From the IMG/VR virus record IMGVR_UViG_3300032289_001616, positions 1-48,275 of that record: DNA of 48,275 bases; one strand, given 5' to 3'. This DNA comes from a virus. The translations under genes were made by a program, and so were the position numbers. This document shows, in pieces, positions 31,785 through 39,499 of the stretch (the stretch's first letter is position 1; each line of letters opens with the position of its first letter). The notes beneath the pieces were generated by a model. That model was not told the origin of the DNA. It did no database searches and saw only the letters and a list, made by a program, of their open reading frames with translations.

Positions 31785-31941
31785 TTTATTTCTTTTAACT
31801 ATTCTCACCCGTAACCAAGTATTTGAGCTATACAAAAGGCTTTTGCTTAATCCAAGGTTGACTCCAACACAAAAGCAGGAAATTATTCAAGAAATTAAAA
31901 AAGCAGTTCCTTCTTGTCCAGTAATTATTAAAAATGAGTAA
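31777..31941 (+). CDS. Small helical protein
   Basis: The 54-residue protein has RNQVFELYKRLLLNPRLTPT and a basic helix QEIIQEIKKAV. It overlaps both neighbours by 8 bases. Not recognised. Confidence 0.55.
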   Translation: MFNLFLLTILTRNQVFELYKRLLLNPRLTPTQKQEIIQEIKKAVPSCPVIIKNE

Positions 31942-32134
31942 TATTTTTACACAAACATCAAATAAGCCATACACAAGACATAACTATCGAATTTATTATA
32001 CAAATAAAAAAACAAAAATGGTAGATAATTATCAAGATGTTCTTCAAATTTGGTTTCAAACACCAAACGAGATGCTAGATTATGTTGAAGTTTTAGATTA
32101 TAAAGAAAAAGCAATAGGGTTCATAAACAGTTAA
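31934..32134 (+). CDS. Small hypothetical protein
   Basis: The 66-residue protein is polar and mostly beta. It is the last gene before the IS607-type element. Not recognised. Confidence 0.55.
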   Translation: MSNIFTQTSNKPYTRHNYRIYYTNKKTKMVDNYQDVLQIWFQTPNEMLDYVEVLDYKEKAIGFINS

Positions 32135-32184
32135 TCATTCGCTACTAAATAGTAACGTTAAACAACAAACTTTACTAAATAAAT

Positions 32185-32778
32185 ATGTATGTAACTTTAA
32201 GAGAGGCAAGAAAACAACTAGGACTTCATCCAAATACTCTTAGAAAGTATGCCGATGAAGGTATTATTGAAACAATAAAAACTCCATCTGGGCAACGAAG
32301 ATTCAATATTGAATCTTTTATAAAACAAAAACAAAATAATCTACAAACAATTCTTTACTGCAGAGTTTCAAGTGCTAGACAAAAAGACGACCTCCAAAAT
32401 CAAAAAGATTATCTTCTCTCAAAGTACCCAGGAGCAGAGGTTATTGTTGATGTCGGCTCTGGACTCAATTTTAAACGAAGAGGTTTGCGTTCCATTTTGG
32501 AACGATTATTGCAGGGAGATTCAATCCAACTTGTGGTTGCCCAGCGTGACCGACTTTGCAGATTCGGATTTGACCTTATTGAATATCTCGTCGTTAAAAA
32601 CGGTGGAGAAATCGTGGTTCTCGATCAAATCGAATATAGCCCAGAAGGAGAACTTGTATCCGACATCCTTTCTATCATCCATGTTTTCTCTTGTAGAATA
32701 CATGGGATGCGAAAGTATAAAAATCAAATCAAAGAAGATAAGGATTTACCCAAACCAAACTCAAAGGCAAATTCTTAG
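32185..32778 (+). CDS. tnpA: IS607-family serine recombinase TnpA
   Basis: The 197-residue protein has an N-terminal MerR-type helix-turn-helix (YVTLREARKQLGLHPNTLRK, PSGQRRFNIES). The resolvase domain follows with ILYCRVSSARQKDDLQNQ, where S62 is the probable nucleophile, and VVAQRDRLCRFGFDLIEYL containing the conserved Arg pair. This is the standard IS607 TnpA order and length. It appears intact, so the element may still move. It overlaps tnpB by 98 bases. Confidence 0.85.
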   Translation: MYVTLREARKQLGLHPNTLRKYADEGIIETIKTPSGQRRFNIESFIKQKQNNLQTILYCRVSSARQKDDLQNQKDYLLSKYPGAEVIVDVGSGLNFKRRGLRSILERLLQGDSIQLVVAQRDRLCRFGFDLIEYLVVKNGGEIVVLDQIEYSPEGELVSDILSIIHVFSCRIHGMRKYKNQIKEDKDLPKPNSKANS

Positions 32779-33859
32779 ACAGTGGTTTGGTGCATCAAGA
32801 TACACTTATAATGAAACCGTTAAGTTTTTAAAAGAACCAAATACCAAGGCATCATGGAAATCAATAAAAACTGGTTTGATTCATGCTTTACCCGATTGGG
32901 CGGATGAAATTCCTTATCAAATTAAATCTGTTGCTGTAAGAGATTGTTGTAAGGCAGTTTCTATGTGTAAAAGAAAAAATAGAGGAATTCCACCAGAAGA
33001 TTGGCATGAAGTTAAATTTAGAAGCAGACGTGAGCCAAAACAAACGGTCTACATTCCTAAGGCTTCTATATCTAAAAATGGTGTATATCACACTATTTTA
33101 GGGAAATTAAAAATGAGTGAATTGCTTCCCGACCACATTATGGATTCAAGATTGACTTTTGATAATGGTAGGTACTTTTTAATAATTCCTTACGAAGAAA
33201 AAATAATTCCTTGCGAGAACCAAGCAAGAGTTGTTGCTTTAGATCCAGGAGTTAGAACATTCCAGACATTTTATAACCCAGAATTTTCTGGGGCTATTGG
33301 TGATGGTGACATGGGAAGAATAACTAGATTATGTTATCATCTTGATTCTCTAATCTCAAAACGAGATAAGTCTAAATCTAGAAAAAAACATAGACTCAAC
33401 AAGGCCATCAAACGAATGAGAAATAGAATTAGGGATTTGGTTGATGAAATTCATCATAAGACCGCAAGGTTTTTGGTTGATAATTTTGATATTATTCTTC
33501 TTCCTTCATTTGATGTAAGTCAAATGGTCAAAAAGGGTAAGAGAAAAATTAACTCTAAAACGGCCAGATCTATGTTAACATGGGCTCATTATAGATTTAA
33601 GTGTTTTCTTAAAAATAAATGCGAAGAATTTAATAAGGTTCTTCTTATTGTTAATGAAGCCTATACATCAAAAACCGTGTCCTGGAGTGGGAAAATTAAT
33701 TACTCTTTAGGTGGATCTAAAGTTGTTAAAGATAGCACCCATTGTGTCCCTAGAGATATCAATGGAGCCCGAAATATTTGGGTAAAAAGCGTCTCAAGAA
33801 TTCTTGAGGCTTTGGGAGATAGCCCCTCAAGTAGCAATACTTGTGCATTGTTAACGTAA
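32681..33859 (+). CDS. tnpB: TnpB/Fanzor-like RNA-guided nuclease with degenerate zinc finger
   Basis: The 392-residue protein has KIRIYPNQTQRQILRQWFGA at its start. RuvC-I is ALDPGVRTFQ (D188). RuvC-II is ILLPSFDVSQMV, where Asp278 stands at the position that is Glu in the related LPxFET motif of viral TnpB/Fanzor proteins. RuvC-III is PRDINGARN (D359). The zinc finger normally reads TSKTCSxCG...CxxC, but here is TSKTVSWSG and DSTHCVP, so only one of four cysteines remains. Start is ATG 32681 or 32702. Activity is doubtful. It may have become a regulator or be decaying. Confidence 0.8.
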   Translation: MFSLVEYMGCESIKIKSKKIRIYPNQTQRQILRQWFGASRYTYNETVKFLKEPNTKASWKSIKTGLIHALPDWADEIPYQIKSVAVRDCCKAVSMCKRKNRGIPPEDWHEVKFRSRREPKQTVYIPKASISKNGVYHTILGKLKMSELLPDHIMDSRLTFDNGRYFLIIPYEEKIIPCENQARVVALDPGVRTFQTFYNPEFSGAIGDGDMGRITRLCYHLDSLISKRDKSKSRKKHRLNKAIKRMRNRIRDLVDEIHHKTARFLVDNFDIILLPSFDVSQMVKKGKRKINSKTARSMLTWAHYRFKCFLKNKCEEFNKVLLIVNEAYTSKTVSWSGKINYSLGGSKVVKDSTHCVPRDINGARNIWVKSVSRILEALGDSPSSSNTCALLT

Positions 33860-33886
33860 GTTAGCAAAAATCTATCGGTTTAAATA

Positions 33887-33952
33887 ATGTTTTTAATTTT
33901 ATCTTTTTTTATTAGTTTTGGTATATTTTTATTTGTTATTTCTATAATATAA
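33887..33952 (+). CDS. Possible 21-residue hydrophobic peptide
   Basis: A frame encodes MFLILSFFISFGIFLFVISI, and its stop overlaps the next ATG (TAATG). The whole peptide is one membrane segment. The overlap gives modest support for it being a small membrane gene. Confidence 0.35.
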   Translation: MFLILSFFISFGIFLFVISII

Positions 33953-34338
33953 TGTTTAGTAAATTTATTTTTGGTACAAACCGAAAAACTACAAAAATGT
34001 CTTGGGTAGAATATATTTTTACTCATGTAATTCCAACCTGGGGTCAAGTCTTTAGCTCTAATTTTAGACTATGGGCTCACCTCATGACTGGTAATTATGA
34101 TAATTATGCCCTGTTGAAAGATGATGATCCATTTACTGAATGTAATGAATGGTTTTGGGCGTCTTTAAATGAAGATGAAGTTTACCCAAAAGAGTTTTTA
34201 GAATATCTACTCCAATTGTCGGAAGAAGTTAAACTCGGTAAGGTCGAAACTTATCCTTGGGATAAGTTCACCGAAGACCTAGAGCTTTTAGAAGTGGACG
34301 ATCTTCAAACTGGCCCAGTGGACCCCCAAGAGCCCTAA
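33952..34338 (+). CDS. Hypothetical protein
   Basis: The 128-residue protein is Trp-rich at the N-terminus (MSWVEYIFTHVIPTW) and very acidic at the C-terminus. An internal ATG at MSWVEY is an alternative start. Not recognised. Confidence 0.6.
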   Translation: MFSKFIFGTNRKTTKMSWVEYIFTHVIPTWGQVFSSNFRLWAHLMTGNYDNYALLKDDDPFTECNEWFWASLNEDEVYPKEFLEYLLQLSEEVKLGKVETYPWDKFTEDLELLEVDDLQTGPVDPQEP

Positions 34339-34374
34339 ACCATAGATATAGTTAGTTCAACCCAATTGAGGTTT

Positions 34375-34593
34375 ATGTCCCGCACCACCCGAAAAGTTTC
34401 ATTCAATAGTTGCGCTCTTAGGAATCCTAAGACATTCAACGAAAAACGTCAGATTGATTCAATTATCACTGACGAAGACACAATGGATTATCCTATTTCT
34501 AAAATGAATAGGATTCTTACCCGCCGATCTATTCCATCCCACTGGGATGATGAAGTTTGTTCCTCTTACTATGAAACCGATTATGACTCCTGA
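34375..34593 (+). CDS. Small hypothetical protein
   Basis: The 72-residue protein begins MSRTTRKVSFNSCALRNPKT after a GAGG site. It is basic at the start and acidic at the end. It overlaps the next gene. Not recognised. Confidence 0.55.
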   Translation: MSRTTRKVSFNSCALRNPKTFNEKRQIDSIITDEDTMDYPISKMNRILTRRSIPSHWDDEVCSSYYETDYDS

Positions 34594-34762
34594 AATTGAA
34601 GCCAGACCTAGAAATTATCTTTCTAGGGCAATGGTCGAAGACGCATCTGATTACCTCTGGAAAAACTTTGGAATTTCTGTAGGAACTCCAGATTACATGT
34701 GGTCTAAAGATCAAACAATCGAAGAGGCCACAAAAAAAGGATGGAAATTTAGTTTCTATTAA
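34571..34762 (+). CDS. Small hypothetical protein
   Basis: The 63-residue protein starts at ATG 34571 or 34583 inside the previous gene's end. It has ARPRNYLSRAMVEDASDYLW, GTPDYMW and a C-terminal EEATKKGWKFSFY. It ends just before a strong terminator. Not recognised. Confidence 0.5.
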   Translation: MKPIMTPEIEARPRNYLSRAMVEDASDYLWKNFGISVGTPDYMWSKDQTIEEATKKGWKFSFY

Positions 34763-34769
34763 GAACTCT

Positions 34770-34802
34770 GGCACATCAGATCTTCTGGTGTGCCACTTTT
34801 TA
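34770..34802 (+). terminator. Strong hairpin terminator
   Basis: GGCACA...TCAGA pairs with TCTGG...TGTGCC (34770-34794), followed by ACTTTTTAT. TATAAT at 34841-34846 follows and probably starts the next unit, before the ATG at 34870. Confidence 0.75.
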
Positions 34803-34869
34803 TACTGACCACTGCTCTCCGCCAGAGTTTGGTCGGGCCTTTATAATATCAACAGTTAAATCAATCACA

Positions 34870-35289
34870 ATGAACCCCGACCTCAAAACCATCCAAAACA
34901 CCGGATTTTACTTTTATCCTGACACGCATTCTTGTGTGCAAGATAAATCTGACTCTGCTTTTATCGCTTATTTTAATTCGACCCGGCGCAGGCTTTTTTC
35001 TCCCGGTATTGCCCCAGAAGCGTTTGTTGTTCGGTATTATGGATTCAAGGGAATGTATAATGACGTTGAATATCTTGCATCTCAATATGTTTACTATAAC
35101 ATTTATGATGCAATGAGGCAAGTTCTCTCGTACAAACAAGACGAAAGTGAAGGTCGAATTGAATTGCTGGCTTATACTGATTCCACTGGTCTTGAGCTTT
35201 TCAGGGCCTGGGATTTTGAGGTCGAAGGTTTTGTTAATATGGATGGAGATAATGAAATTGAATATGCTGGATGGGCGAAAGTGAAGTGA
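34870..35289 (+). CDS. Hypothetical protein
   Basis: The 139-residue protein is Tyr-rich and alpha/beta, with FVVRYYGFKGMYNDVEYLAS in the centre. It overlaps the next gene (TGATG). Not recognised. Confidence 0.6.
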   Translation: MNPDLKTIQNTGFYFYPDTHSCVQDKSDSAFIAYFNSTRRRLFSPGIAPEAFVVRYYGFKGMYNDVEYLASQYVYYNIYDAMRQVLSYKQDESEGRIELLAYTDSTGLELFRAWDFEVEGFVNMDGDNEIEYAGWAKVK

Positions 35290-35723
35290 TGGATATTAGC
35301 AAATTTATTGGTCTTAATGGCATGAACTACGAAACTCTCTATTCACAAGAAGTAATTGATCGAATGAAAGAATATGAGGAAGTTGATTACTGTTCGGATG
35401 ATTGTTTGACCTTTATTGATAAGTTCGGGGAGGAAGATTTTCTTACTTACTACGACGATTATCTTAATTTCAATGAAATTTATGGTCATATACTAGATCT
35501 AGATGAACTTGTTTCTTATTTTTCTGGCTTCTCATTTCTCCACACTATTTTTTATGGTGCTTTTGAGTCCCCACAAGATTTTGTAATAAAGCACTTTGGC
35601 CTTGAAGAACTTCCTCATTTTCTTTGGATTGACTGGGACATAACAATTGACAATGTAAAGGACGATTATGAAATTATTTTTCATGATCATAATCAAAAGT
35701 TTCTTGTTTTTGGTAAAGAATAA
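35289..35723 (+). CDS. Acidic hypothetical protein
   Basis: The 144-residue protein is very acidic and aromatic (YCSDDCLTFIDKFGEEDFLT). I chose the coupled ATG at 35289 over one at 35271. TAATG links it to the next gene. Not recognised. Confidence 0.6.
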   Translation: MDISKFIGLNGMNYETLYSQEVIDRMKEYEEVDYCSDDCLTFIDKFGEEDFLTYYDDYLNFNEIYGHILDLDELVSYFSGFSFLHTIFYGAFESPQDFVIKHFGLEELPHFLWIDWDITIDNVKDDYEIIFHDHNQKFLVFGKE

Positions 35724-36049
35724 TGGCAGTTTGGTCCGCTGAAATCAAACCAGTTCAGGGTGGGAGTTCTTTCTCGGTTCAAGTTGTTGCCGGGTCCAGT
35801 GAAATGGCGAAAAAAACTATTGAAGCTCAATGGGGAGAAGTCTATTGGATGAGAAACCTCAGAGTAGTCTCTGCCAGAGACGACTATCAAGAAACACCCA
35901 AACACTCTTTTGAAGATACCATTACCGTTGAACAAAAGCTATGGTTATGTGGTATTTTTATTGTCGGTTATCTTATTTTTACCTATTGGTACATATCCCT
36001 GCCCCTTTTTATTGTTATTTGTCTTCTTTGTTGGTGGGCTAATACCTAA
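35723..36049 (+). CDS. Protein with C-terminal membrane hairpin
   Basis: The 108-residue protein has a soluble N-terminal domain of about 70 residues (SSFSVQVVAGSSEMAKKTIE), resembling a short beta-alpha fold. Two membrane helices follow, LWLCGIFIVGYLIFTYWYI and PLFIVICLLCWW. It probably sits in the host membrane. Not recognised. Confidence 0.65.
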   Translation: MAVWSAEIKPVQGGSSFSVQVVAGSSEMAKKTIEAQWGEVYWMRNLRVVSARDDYQETPKHSFEDTITVEQKLWLCGIFIVGYLIFTYWYISLPLFIVICLLCWWANT

Positions 36050-36144
36050 ATACCAATACTCCTTTCGTTCAGCCGTAAGGCCGGAAGTAATCCCATTTGG
36101 GGTGAAGGAACGCGAACTTAGCCACTCGTTTCTTTGGAGGAACC

Positions 36145-36264
36145 ATGCCACAAACAAAAAATATCCATCTTAATCTGATCCGGGCAGCCATCAGAAAAGC
36201 TAATAGCCTGAAAACCGCCCAATCAGCCACGCTACGTCAGCAAAAGCAGGCAGTTGTGTGTTAG
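36145..36264 (+). CDS. Small basic peptide with strong ribosome site
   Basis: The 39-residue peptide starts MPQTKNIHLNLIRAAIRKAN and ends RQQKQAVVC. GGAGG lies five bases before the ATG. A GC-richer leader with possible folded RNA (36058-36118) precedes it, and a terminator follows at once, making a compact cistron of its own. Not recognised. Confidence 0.55.
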   Translation: MPQTKNIHLNLIRAAIRKANSLKTAQSATLRQQKQAVVC

Positions 36265-36267
36265 GAT

Positions 36268-36300
36268 ACGGGGGAGCCGAAAGGCCCCCCTTTCTTTTTT
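36268..36300 (+). terminator. GC-rich hairpin terminator
   Basis: GGGGG(A)GCC, loop GAAA and GGC-CCCCC form a strong stem followed by a T-rich tail. It ends the 39-residue peptide's cistron 12 bases before the next ATG. Confidence 0.8.
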
Positions 36301-36311
36301 TTATTTTTATT

Positions 36312-36683
36312 ATGGCAATTTCTTATTTTTCACAAGTTTTTGATGCACACATTAATGTTGATGACATTGAAAACCGTCCCCTAAATGAAGTTTATGTTAT
36401 TCTTGATGAACTTCAATCTTATAAAGAAATTTATAATAAATTGTGGAATAAAGTTCCTAGGGAAGAAGTAAACGATCACCAGGACCTTATTGAGGATATG
36501 AAAGTTTTCAATACTTTGTTTGTTGTTGCGAAGCGTCGAGCACATTTTCTTAATCATGCAAAGGTCCAGCAACTAACCAAAGCAATTACGATCTGGAAGA
36601 AGCGGGCCTTTCTTCTTGGAAAGAAGCTGAATATGACTAATGAAGAAGTTAAACAGGTGATGGTTTATCCGGTTGGTGGTTAG
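36312..36683 (+). CDS. Helical hypothetical protein
   Basis: The 123-residue protein is mostly helical and basic in its second half (VAKRRAHFLNHAKVQQLTKA). It starts soon after the terminator. Not recognised. Confidence 0.6.
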   Translation: MAISYFSQVFDAHINVDDIENRPLNEVYVILDELQSYKEIYNKLWNKVPREEVNDHQDLIEDMKVFNTLFVVAKRRAHFLNHAKVQQLTKAITIWKKRAFLLGKKLNMTNEEVKQVMVYPVGG

Positions 36684-36797
36684 TCCGATACTCTTATAAG
36701 GTATGCAGTTAATGAAACCACCATAAGGATACAAAAACCAATGAGAACTTGTTGTGTCATCTTCTTATTTAAATAAATATTTAGAAAATACATAACC

Positions 36798-37052
36798 ATG
36801 CAACACGATCTAGTAGCCAAAGAAGTTCTTAACATCCTAATGGAATCTGGACTGTTTAGGAATGAAGAATTGGCCTTAGAAGCACTCCAAACCGGCCCAG
36901 ATCAGTGGGTCAAGGATCTTGAAGAAGAGGCCAGCTACGCCGCTATAACATCGCTCCAACACGCACTGACAGATGCGCTTGCCAGGAGAGATTTTAAAAC
37001 GGCTAAACAAATTAGAGAGAAAATTAACCAAATTGCAAGACAAAGTTCTTGA
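36798..37052 (+). CDS. Small protein with UVR-like motif
   Basis: The 84-residue protein ends with LTDALARRDFKTAKQIREKI, matching the UVR motif of UvrB/UvrC and Clp-associated proteins (hydrophobic spacing and 'edFe.Aa.iRd.I'). The first part is helical. A late-like TTAAATAAATA lies upstream at about 36769. It may mediate protein contacts. Confidence 0.6.
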   Translation: MQHDLVAKEVLNILMESGLFRNEELALEALQTGPDQWVKDLEEEASYAAITSLQHALTDALARRDFKTAKQIREKINQIARQSS

Positions 37053-37371
37053 TTAGGACACTTCCTCAACTGTCCACTAAAATAGGAATCGAGCGAATTA
37101 CCTGTTATCTTTAAGGGGCGTTGAGGGGATTCCGTAACACTCGATGCAATTCTCACTTGTTTGTGGAAGGACAAGTGGGCACCACAATTGAATAACTCAC
37201 TTAAAATCAAATAACATCCTACACAAATCCACAGCAAAGTTGCTTTTTTTGATTGTTTTACTATGGAATCTCGTCTTACGATTTATTCAAAACAATAGAG
37301 TTGTTGACTACTAAAAGAACCACAAGTTCTTTCTTTTAAACGTATAATAAAGCCAAGATAGTCAGGCCACG
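37053..37371 (+). promoter_or_regulatory. Non-coding region with palindrome, hairpins and promoter
   Basis: No gene is convincing in this stretch. It holds a palindrome copy at 37057-37077, an inverted repeat CACTTGT/ACAAGTG at 37154-37177, a hairpin AAAGAAC/GTTCTTT at 37314-37332 followed by CTTTT, and TATAAT at 37343-37348. The arrangement repeats the terminator-then-promoter pattern seen elsewhere. Confidence 0.5.
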
Positions 37372-37624
37372 ATGATTCTTGGAAATAAACCCGATTTAAA
37401 AAACATGTTAATGTCCTGGGTTCTTTGAGTTGAAGCAGAGAACTCAGGATTTTTAAAACTGCACATTAAATTAATGGATGAAATTTCTATTCTAAAAACT
37501 CGGATCACCGCTCTAAAAAAAACAAATAGACGATAATCCTCAATACTCACAAAATATTGTGGATTCTATTCTTGATGATATCAATTATTATGAAAATCAA
37601 CTTGATTATTTACTTGACACATGA
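37372..37624 (+). pseudogene. Small gene broken by a stop and a frameshift
   Basis: From ATG 37372 the frame reads MILGNKPDLKN, meets TGA at 37426, then continues as VEAENSGFLKLHIKLMDEIS to an A8 run at 37515-37522. One base fewer there would join it to KQIDDNPQYSQNIVDS and a stop at 37622-37624, which overlaps the next ATG (ATGA). The coupling implies a real ancestral gene. A start at ATG 37474 with frameshifting is an alternative. Confidence 0.45.
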
Positions 37625-37977
37625 ATAAAATTCTTCTTCTACTCTTTCTTACCCCGTTTCCGACTTTTGCTGGTCCTGCTTTTAAATACCAGACTACCTG
37701 TTATCTTGAATCTAAAGAAGAATACAAACAAGATGTTTGTACAGTTGTAGAGACAAGAGAAAAAGGTGGTGCCCTGAGGACAAGGAACATTTTTTCCAAT
37801 CGCTTTAGTCTGACAATTAAAGGTAAGTTTGACCCTCAGAGGGGATATGTAACCTGGGATAATTACAACAAGTTTGAGTACAAGTGGGATTATAAAGTAG
37901 GAAATGTTCCTGGCTCAACTACTCCACACAGTTATGTTATGCCTGGATTTTTGGTAGAAAGCATTTCTTGGGACTAA
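37621..37977 (+). CDS. Secreted or periplasmic small protein
   Basis: The 118-residue protein has a signal peptide (MNKILLLLFLTPFPTFAG, cleavage likely after TFA) and two cysteines (C27 and C40) that could form a disulfide bond. The body is beta-rich and ends ESISWD. It may act in the host envelope. Not recognised. Confidence 0.65.
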   Translation: MNKILLLLFLTPFPTFAGPAFKYQTTCYLESKEEYKQDVCTVVETREKGGALRTRNIFSNRFSLTIKGKFDPQRGYVTWDNYNKFEYKWDYKVGNVPGSTTPHSYVMPGFLVESISWD

Positions 37978-37978
37978 C

Positions 37979-38185
37979 ATGAAATCGAATTATCATCCAT
38001 TAGTTTATAAAATCTTGTATTCTAAATTCAAGACTCCTTGGACCTTCATTAAAGATGAATGTAAACTAGACGAAAATGGTGATGTTGACATTTTTTGGAC
38101 GAATAGTTTAGATGAAGAACAATGGCTTAGATGTGAAATTGCAGCATTAGTCCAAAAGTATTTTGAGGAAACTAAAAATGACTGA
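37979..38185 (+). CDS. Small hypothetical protein
   Basis: The 68-residue protein starts one base after the secreted protein's stop and overlaps the next gene by 8 bases. It is acidic with Trp (FWTNSLDEEQWLRC). Not recognised. Confidence 0.55.
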   Translation: MKSNYHPLVYKILYSKFKTPWTFIKDECKLDENGDVDIFWTNSLDEEQWLRCEIAALVQKYFEETKND

Positions 38186-38315
38186 AGAAAATTTCTATGA
38201 ACTTTGGGGGCGATTTACGGCTTCTACGTTGATTGAGTCTCTCCCGGAAAATGTTGAAAAGTTCTGTGAAGAAAAAGAAATTACCATTGATTATTTCTTG
38301 ATGGAGTTTATGTGA
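38178..38315 (+). CDS. Small acidic protein
   Basis: The 45-residue protein (MTEENFYELWGRFTASTLIE) is helical and acidic. Its stop lies inside the next palindrome copy. Not recognised. Confidence 0.55.
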   Translation: MTEENFYELWGRFTASTLIESLPENVEKFCEEKEITIDYFLMEFM

Positions 38316-38331
38316 CAGTTGAGAAACTGTC
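38314..38331 (+). repeat. Dispersed palindrome copy, perfect (GACAGTT-N4-AACTGTC)
   Basis: Perfect seven-base arms around GAGA, overlapping the stop of the preceding gene. TATAAT at 38363-38368 follows. This copy and that at 5799 define the symmetrical form of the element. Confidence 0.7.
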
Positions 38332-38403
38332 ACTCTGACTTAGGGTCCCTGCTTCTTATCTCCTATAATACTAAAGTAATTTATGAATTGATGAAACAAT
38401 GTA

Positions 38404-38571
38404 ATGATTACACGAATTTTTGCGGTTGGTTTTGGAATCTTCTTGATTCTGTTGATTCTTTTTTTCAGAGGTCTTCCTGTTTTAGTTCTACTAAAAATGT
38501 TCCCTCTGATTGCTATTCTTCTTCTTGCAATTGCCTTTATAATTGCAGGAATTATGTCTGATTCTAATTAA
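38404..38571 (+). CDS. Small two-helix membrane protein
   Basis: The 55-residue protein has two hydrophobic segments (IFAVGFGIFLILLILFF and MFPLIAILLLAIAFIIAGI) linked by RGLPVLVLLK. It lies directly before the SPFH gene and may work with it at the membrane. Not recognised. Confidence 0.6.
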   Translation: MITRIFAVGFGIFLILLILFFRGLPVLVLLKMFPLIAILLLAIAFIIAGIMSDSN

Positions 38572-38598
38572 TTTTTGTCCCTCGCTTTTTAAATTATT

Positions 38599-39417
38599 AT
38601 GTCTACTGGAAAAATTGTTATTGGTGCAGTTGGAGTTCTTGGTGTACTCATTCTTACTGCTGGTCAATTTACCACTATCAATACTGGTGAAAATGGCCTA
38701 TACACAAGTTTTGATGGTCAGGTAAAGAATGAAATTCTCATGCCGGGGCTCAAATATGACGGGTTTGGTAGTATCAAAGTTTTTAATACCCGAAAAATTA
38801 CTGTAACGGCTAATGACCTTCGGCCTAAAACCAAAGATAACACCATTATGAAAGATATGGATGTTGTTGTTACCTATTCTCTTGAACCTACTTCGTTGTA
38901 TGAATTTTATACGAATTATGACATGAGTAATCACGGTATTGCTGATGGTGGTCAAATTCAACTGATGGCAAGTTATATTAGTCGCCTTATCACATCTGCT
39001 GTTAATCAATCGGTAGATGAATTTGCTGCTCTTGAGGTTAATAGCAGTCTTGATAAAATTCAGGACACTATTAAGTCTAATCTTAATCTTGCTCTTGAGA
39101 AGAATAATCTTGCGGGTAAGATTCGCATTGATTCTGTAGTTGCCGTAAAGGCAGACTTGCCTGATGATTTGGTTGCATCGGTGAATCGAGTTGTTGCAGC
39201 TCAGTCTGCAAATAAAGAGCAGAAGGTGAAAACTGAAACTGCGCAATTGAAAGCAGAAGAAAATAAGGCTCTTGCTTCTACTGTAACTCAACAATCTCTT
39301 GAGTACCAGAGGAATGAAATTATGAAGGCTGCATTTCAAAATGGCAGTATTGAAAAAATCATTATTATTAATGGGGCGAGTATGGATTTCCTGCCGGGAG
39401 GTCTAAACGGTAAGTAA
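38599..39417 (+). CDS. SPFH/band-7 (prohibitin-like) membrane protein
   Basis: The 272-residue protein has an N-terminal membrane segment (IVIGAVGVLGVLILTAGQF). The SPFH domain follows, with VFNTRKITVTANDLRPKTKD and MDVVVTYSL. A coiled-coil C-terminal region carries the Ala/Glu/Lys-rich QSANKEQKVKTETAQLKAEE of band-7 proteins, ending in a hydrophobic tail. Order and length fit prohibitin-like proteins, which form ring scaffolds at membranes. Phage copies are known but unexplained. Confidence 0.8.
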   Translation: MSTGKIVIGAVGVLGVLILTAGQFTTINTGENGLYTSFDGQVKNEILMPGLKYDGFGSIKVFNTRKITVTANDLRPKTKDNTIMKDMDVVVTYSLEPTSLYEFYTNYDMSNHGIADGGQIQLMASYISRLITSAVNQSVDEFAALEVNSSLDKIQDTIKSNLNLALEKNNLAGKIRIDSVVAVKADLPDDLVASVNRVVAAQSANKEQKVKTETAQLKAEENKALASTVTQQSLEYQRNEIMKAAFQNGSIEKIIIINGASMDFLPGGLNGK

Positions 39418-39421
39418 TTCA

Positions 39422-39478
39422 GACAATTATTAAACTGGCACAAGGGCACCTTCGCGGGTGCCTTTTTCGGTTTATAAT
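39422..39478 (+). promoter_or_regulatory. Palindrome-terminator-promoter unit
   Basis: The palindrome copy covers 39422-39442. GGCACC (39445-39450) pairs with GGTGCC (39457-39462) and is followed by TTTTTC. TATAAT lies at 39473-39478, upstream of the ATG at 39500. Confidence 0.65.
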
Positions 39479-39499
39479 ACGCACATACGCAAAGACACA

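Larger units (their letters stand above)
32185..33859 (+). mobile_element. IS607-type insertion element (tnpA-tnpB)
   Basis: A MerR-headed serine recombinase gene overlaps a TnpB/Fanzor-like gene by 98 bases, the normal IS607 arrangement. The transposase is intact; TnpB is degenerate (see its entry). The exact ends cannot be set, because IS607 has no terminal inverted repeats or duplications. AT-rich flanks with TAACGTTA on the left (32153-32160) and TTAACGTAA on the right (33851-33859) may mark end-proximal binding sites. An omega RNA may overlap the tnpB 3' end. Confidence 0.75.

Noticed and set aside
32372-32680. Upstream extension of the TnpB frame
   Set aside because: It lies wholly within tnpA and has no homology to TnpB; TnpB begins around 32681 or 32702.
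36058-36118. Possible tRNA in the GC-richer leader
   Set aside because: No acceptor stem, anticodon loop or T-loop (GTTCRA) can be arranged. I found no tRNA anywhere in the window by eye.
36935-37237. 100-codon reverse-strand frame
   Set aside because: It overlaps the UVR-like gene and a palindrome copy and lacks coding character.
38698-39339. 213-codon reverse-strand frame opposite the SPFH gene
   Set aside because: The + strand gene has clear SPFH features; the reverse frame is a codon-bias shadow.
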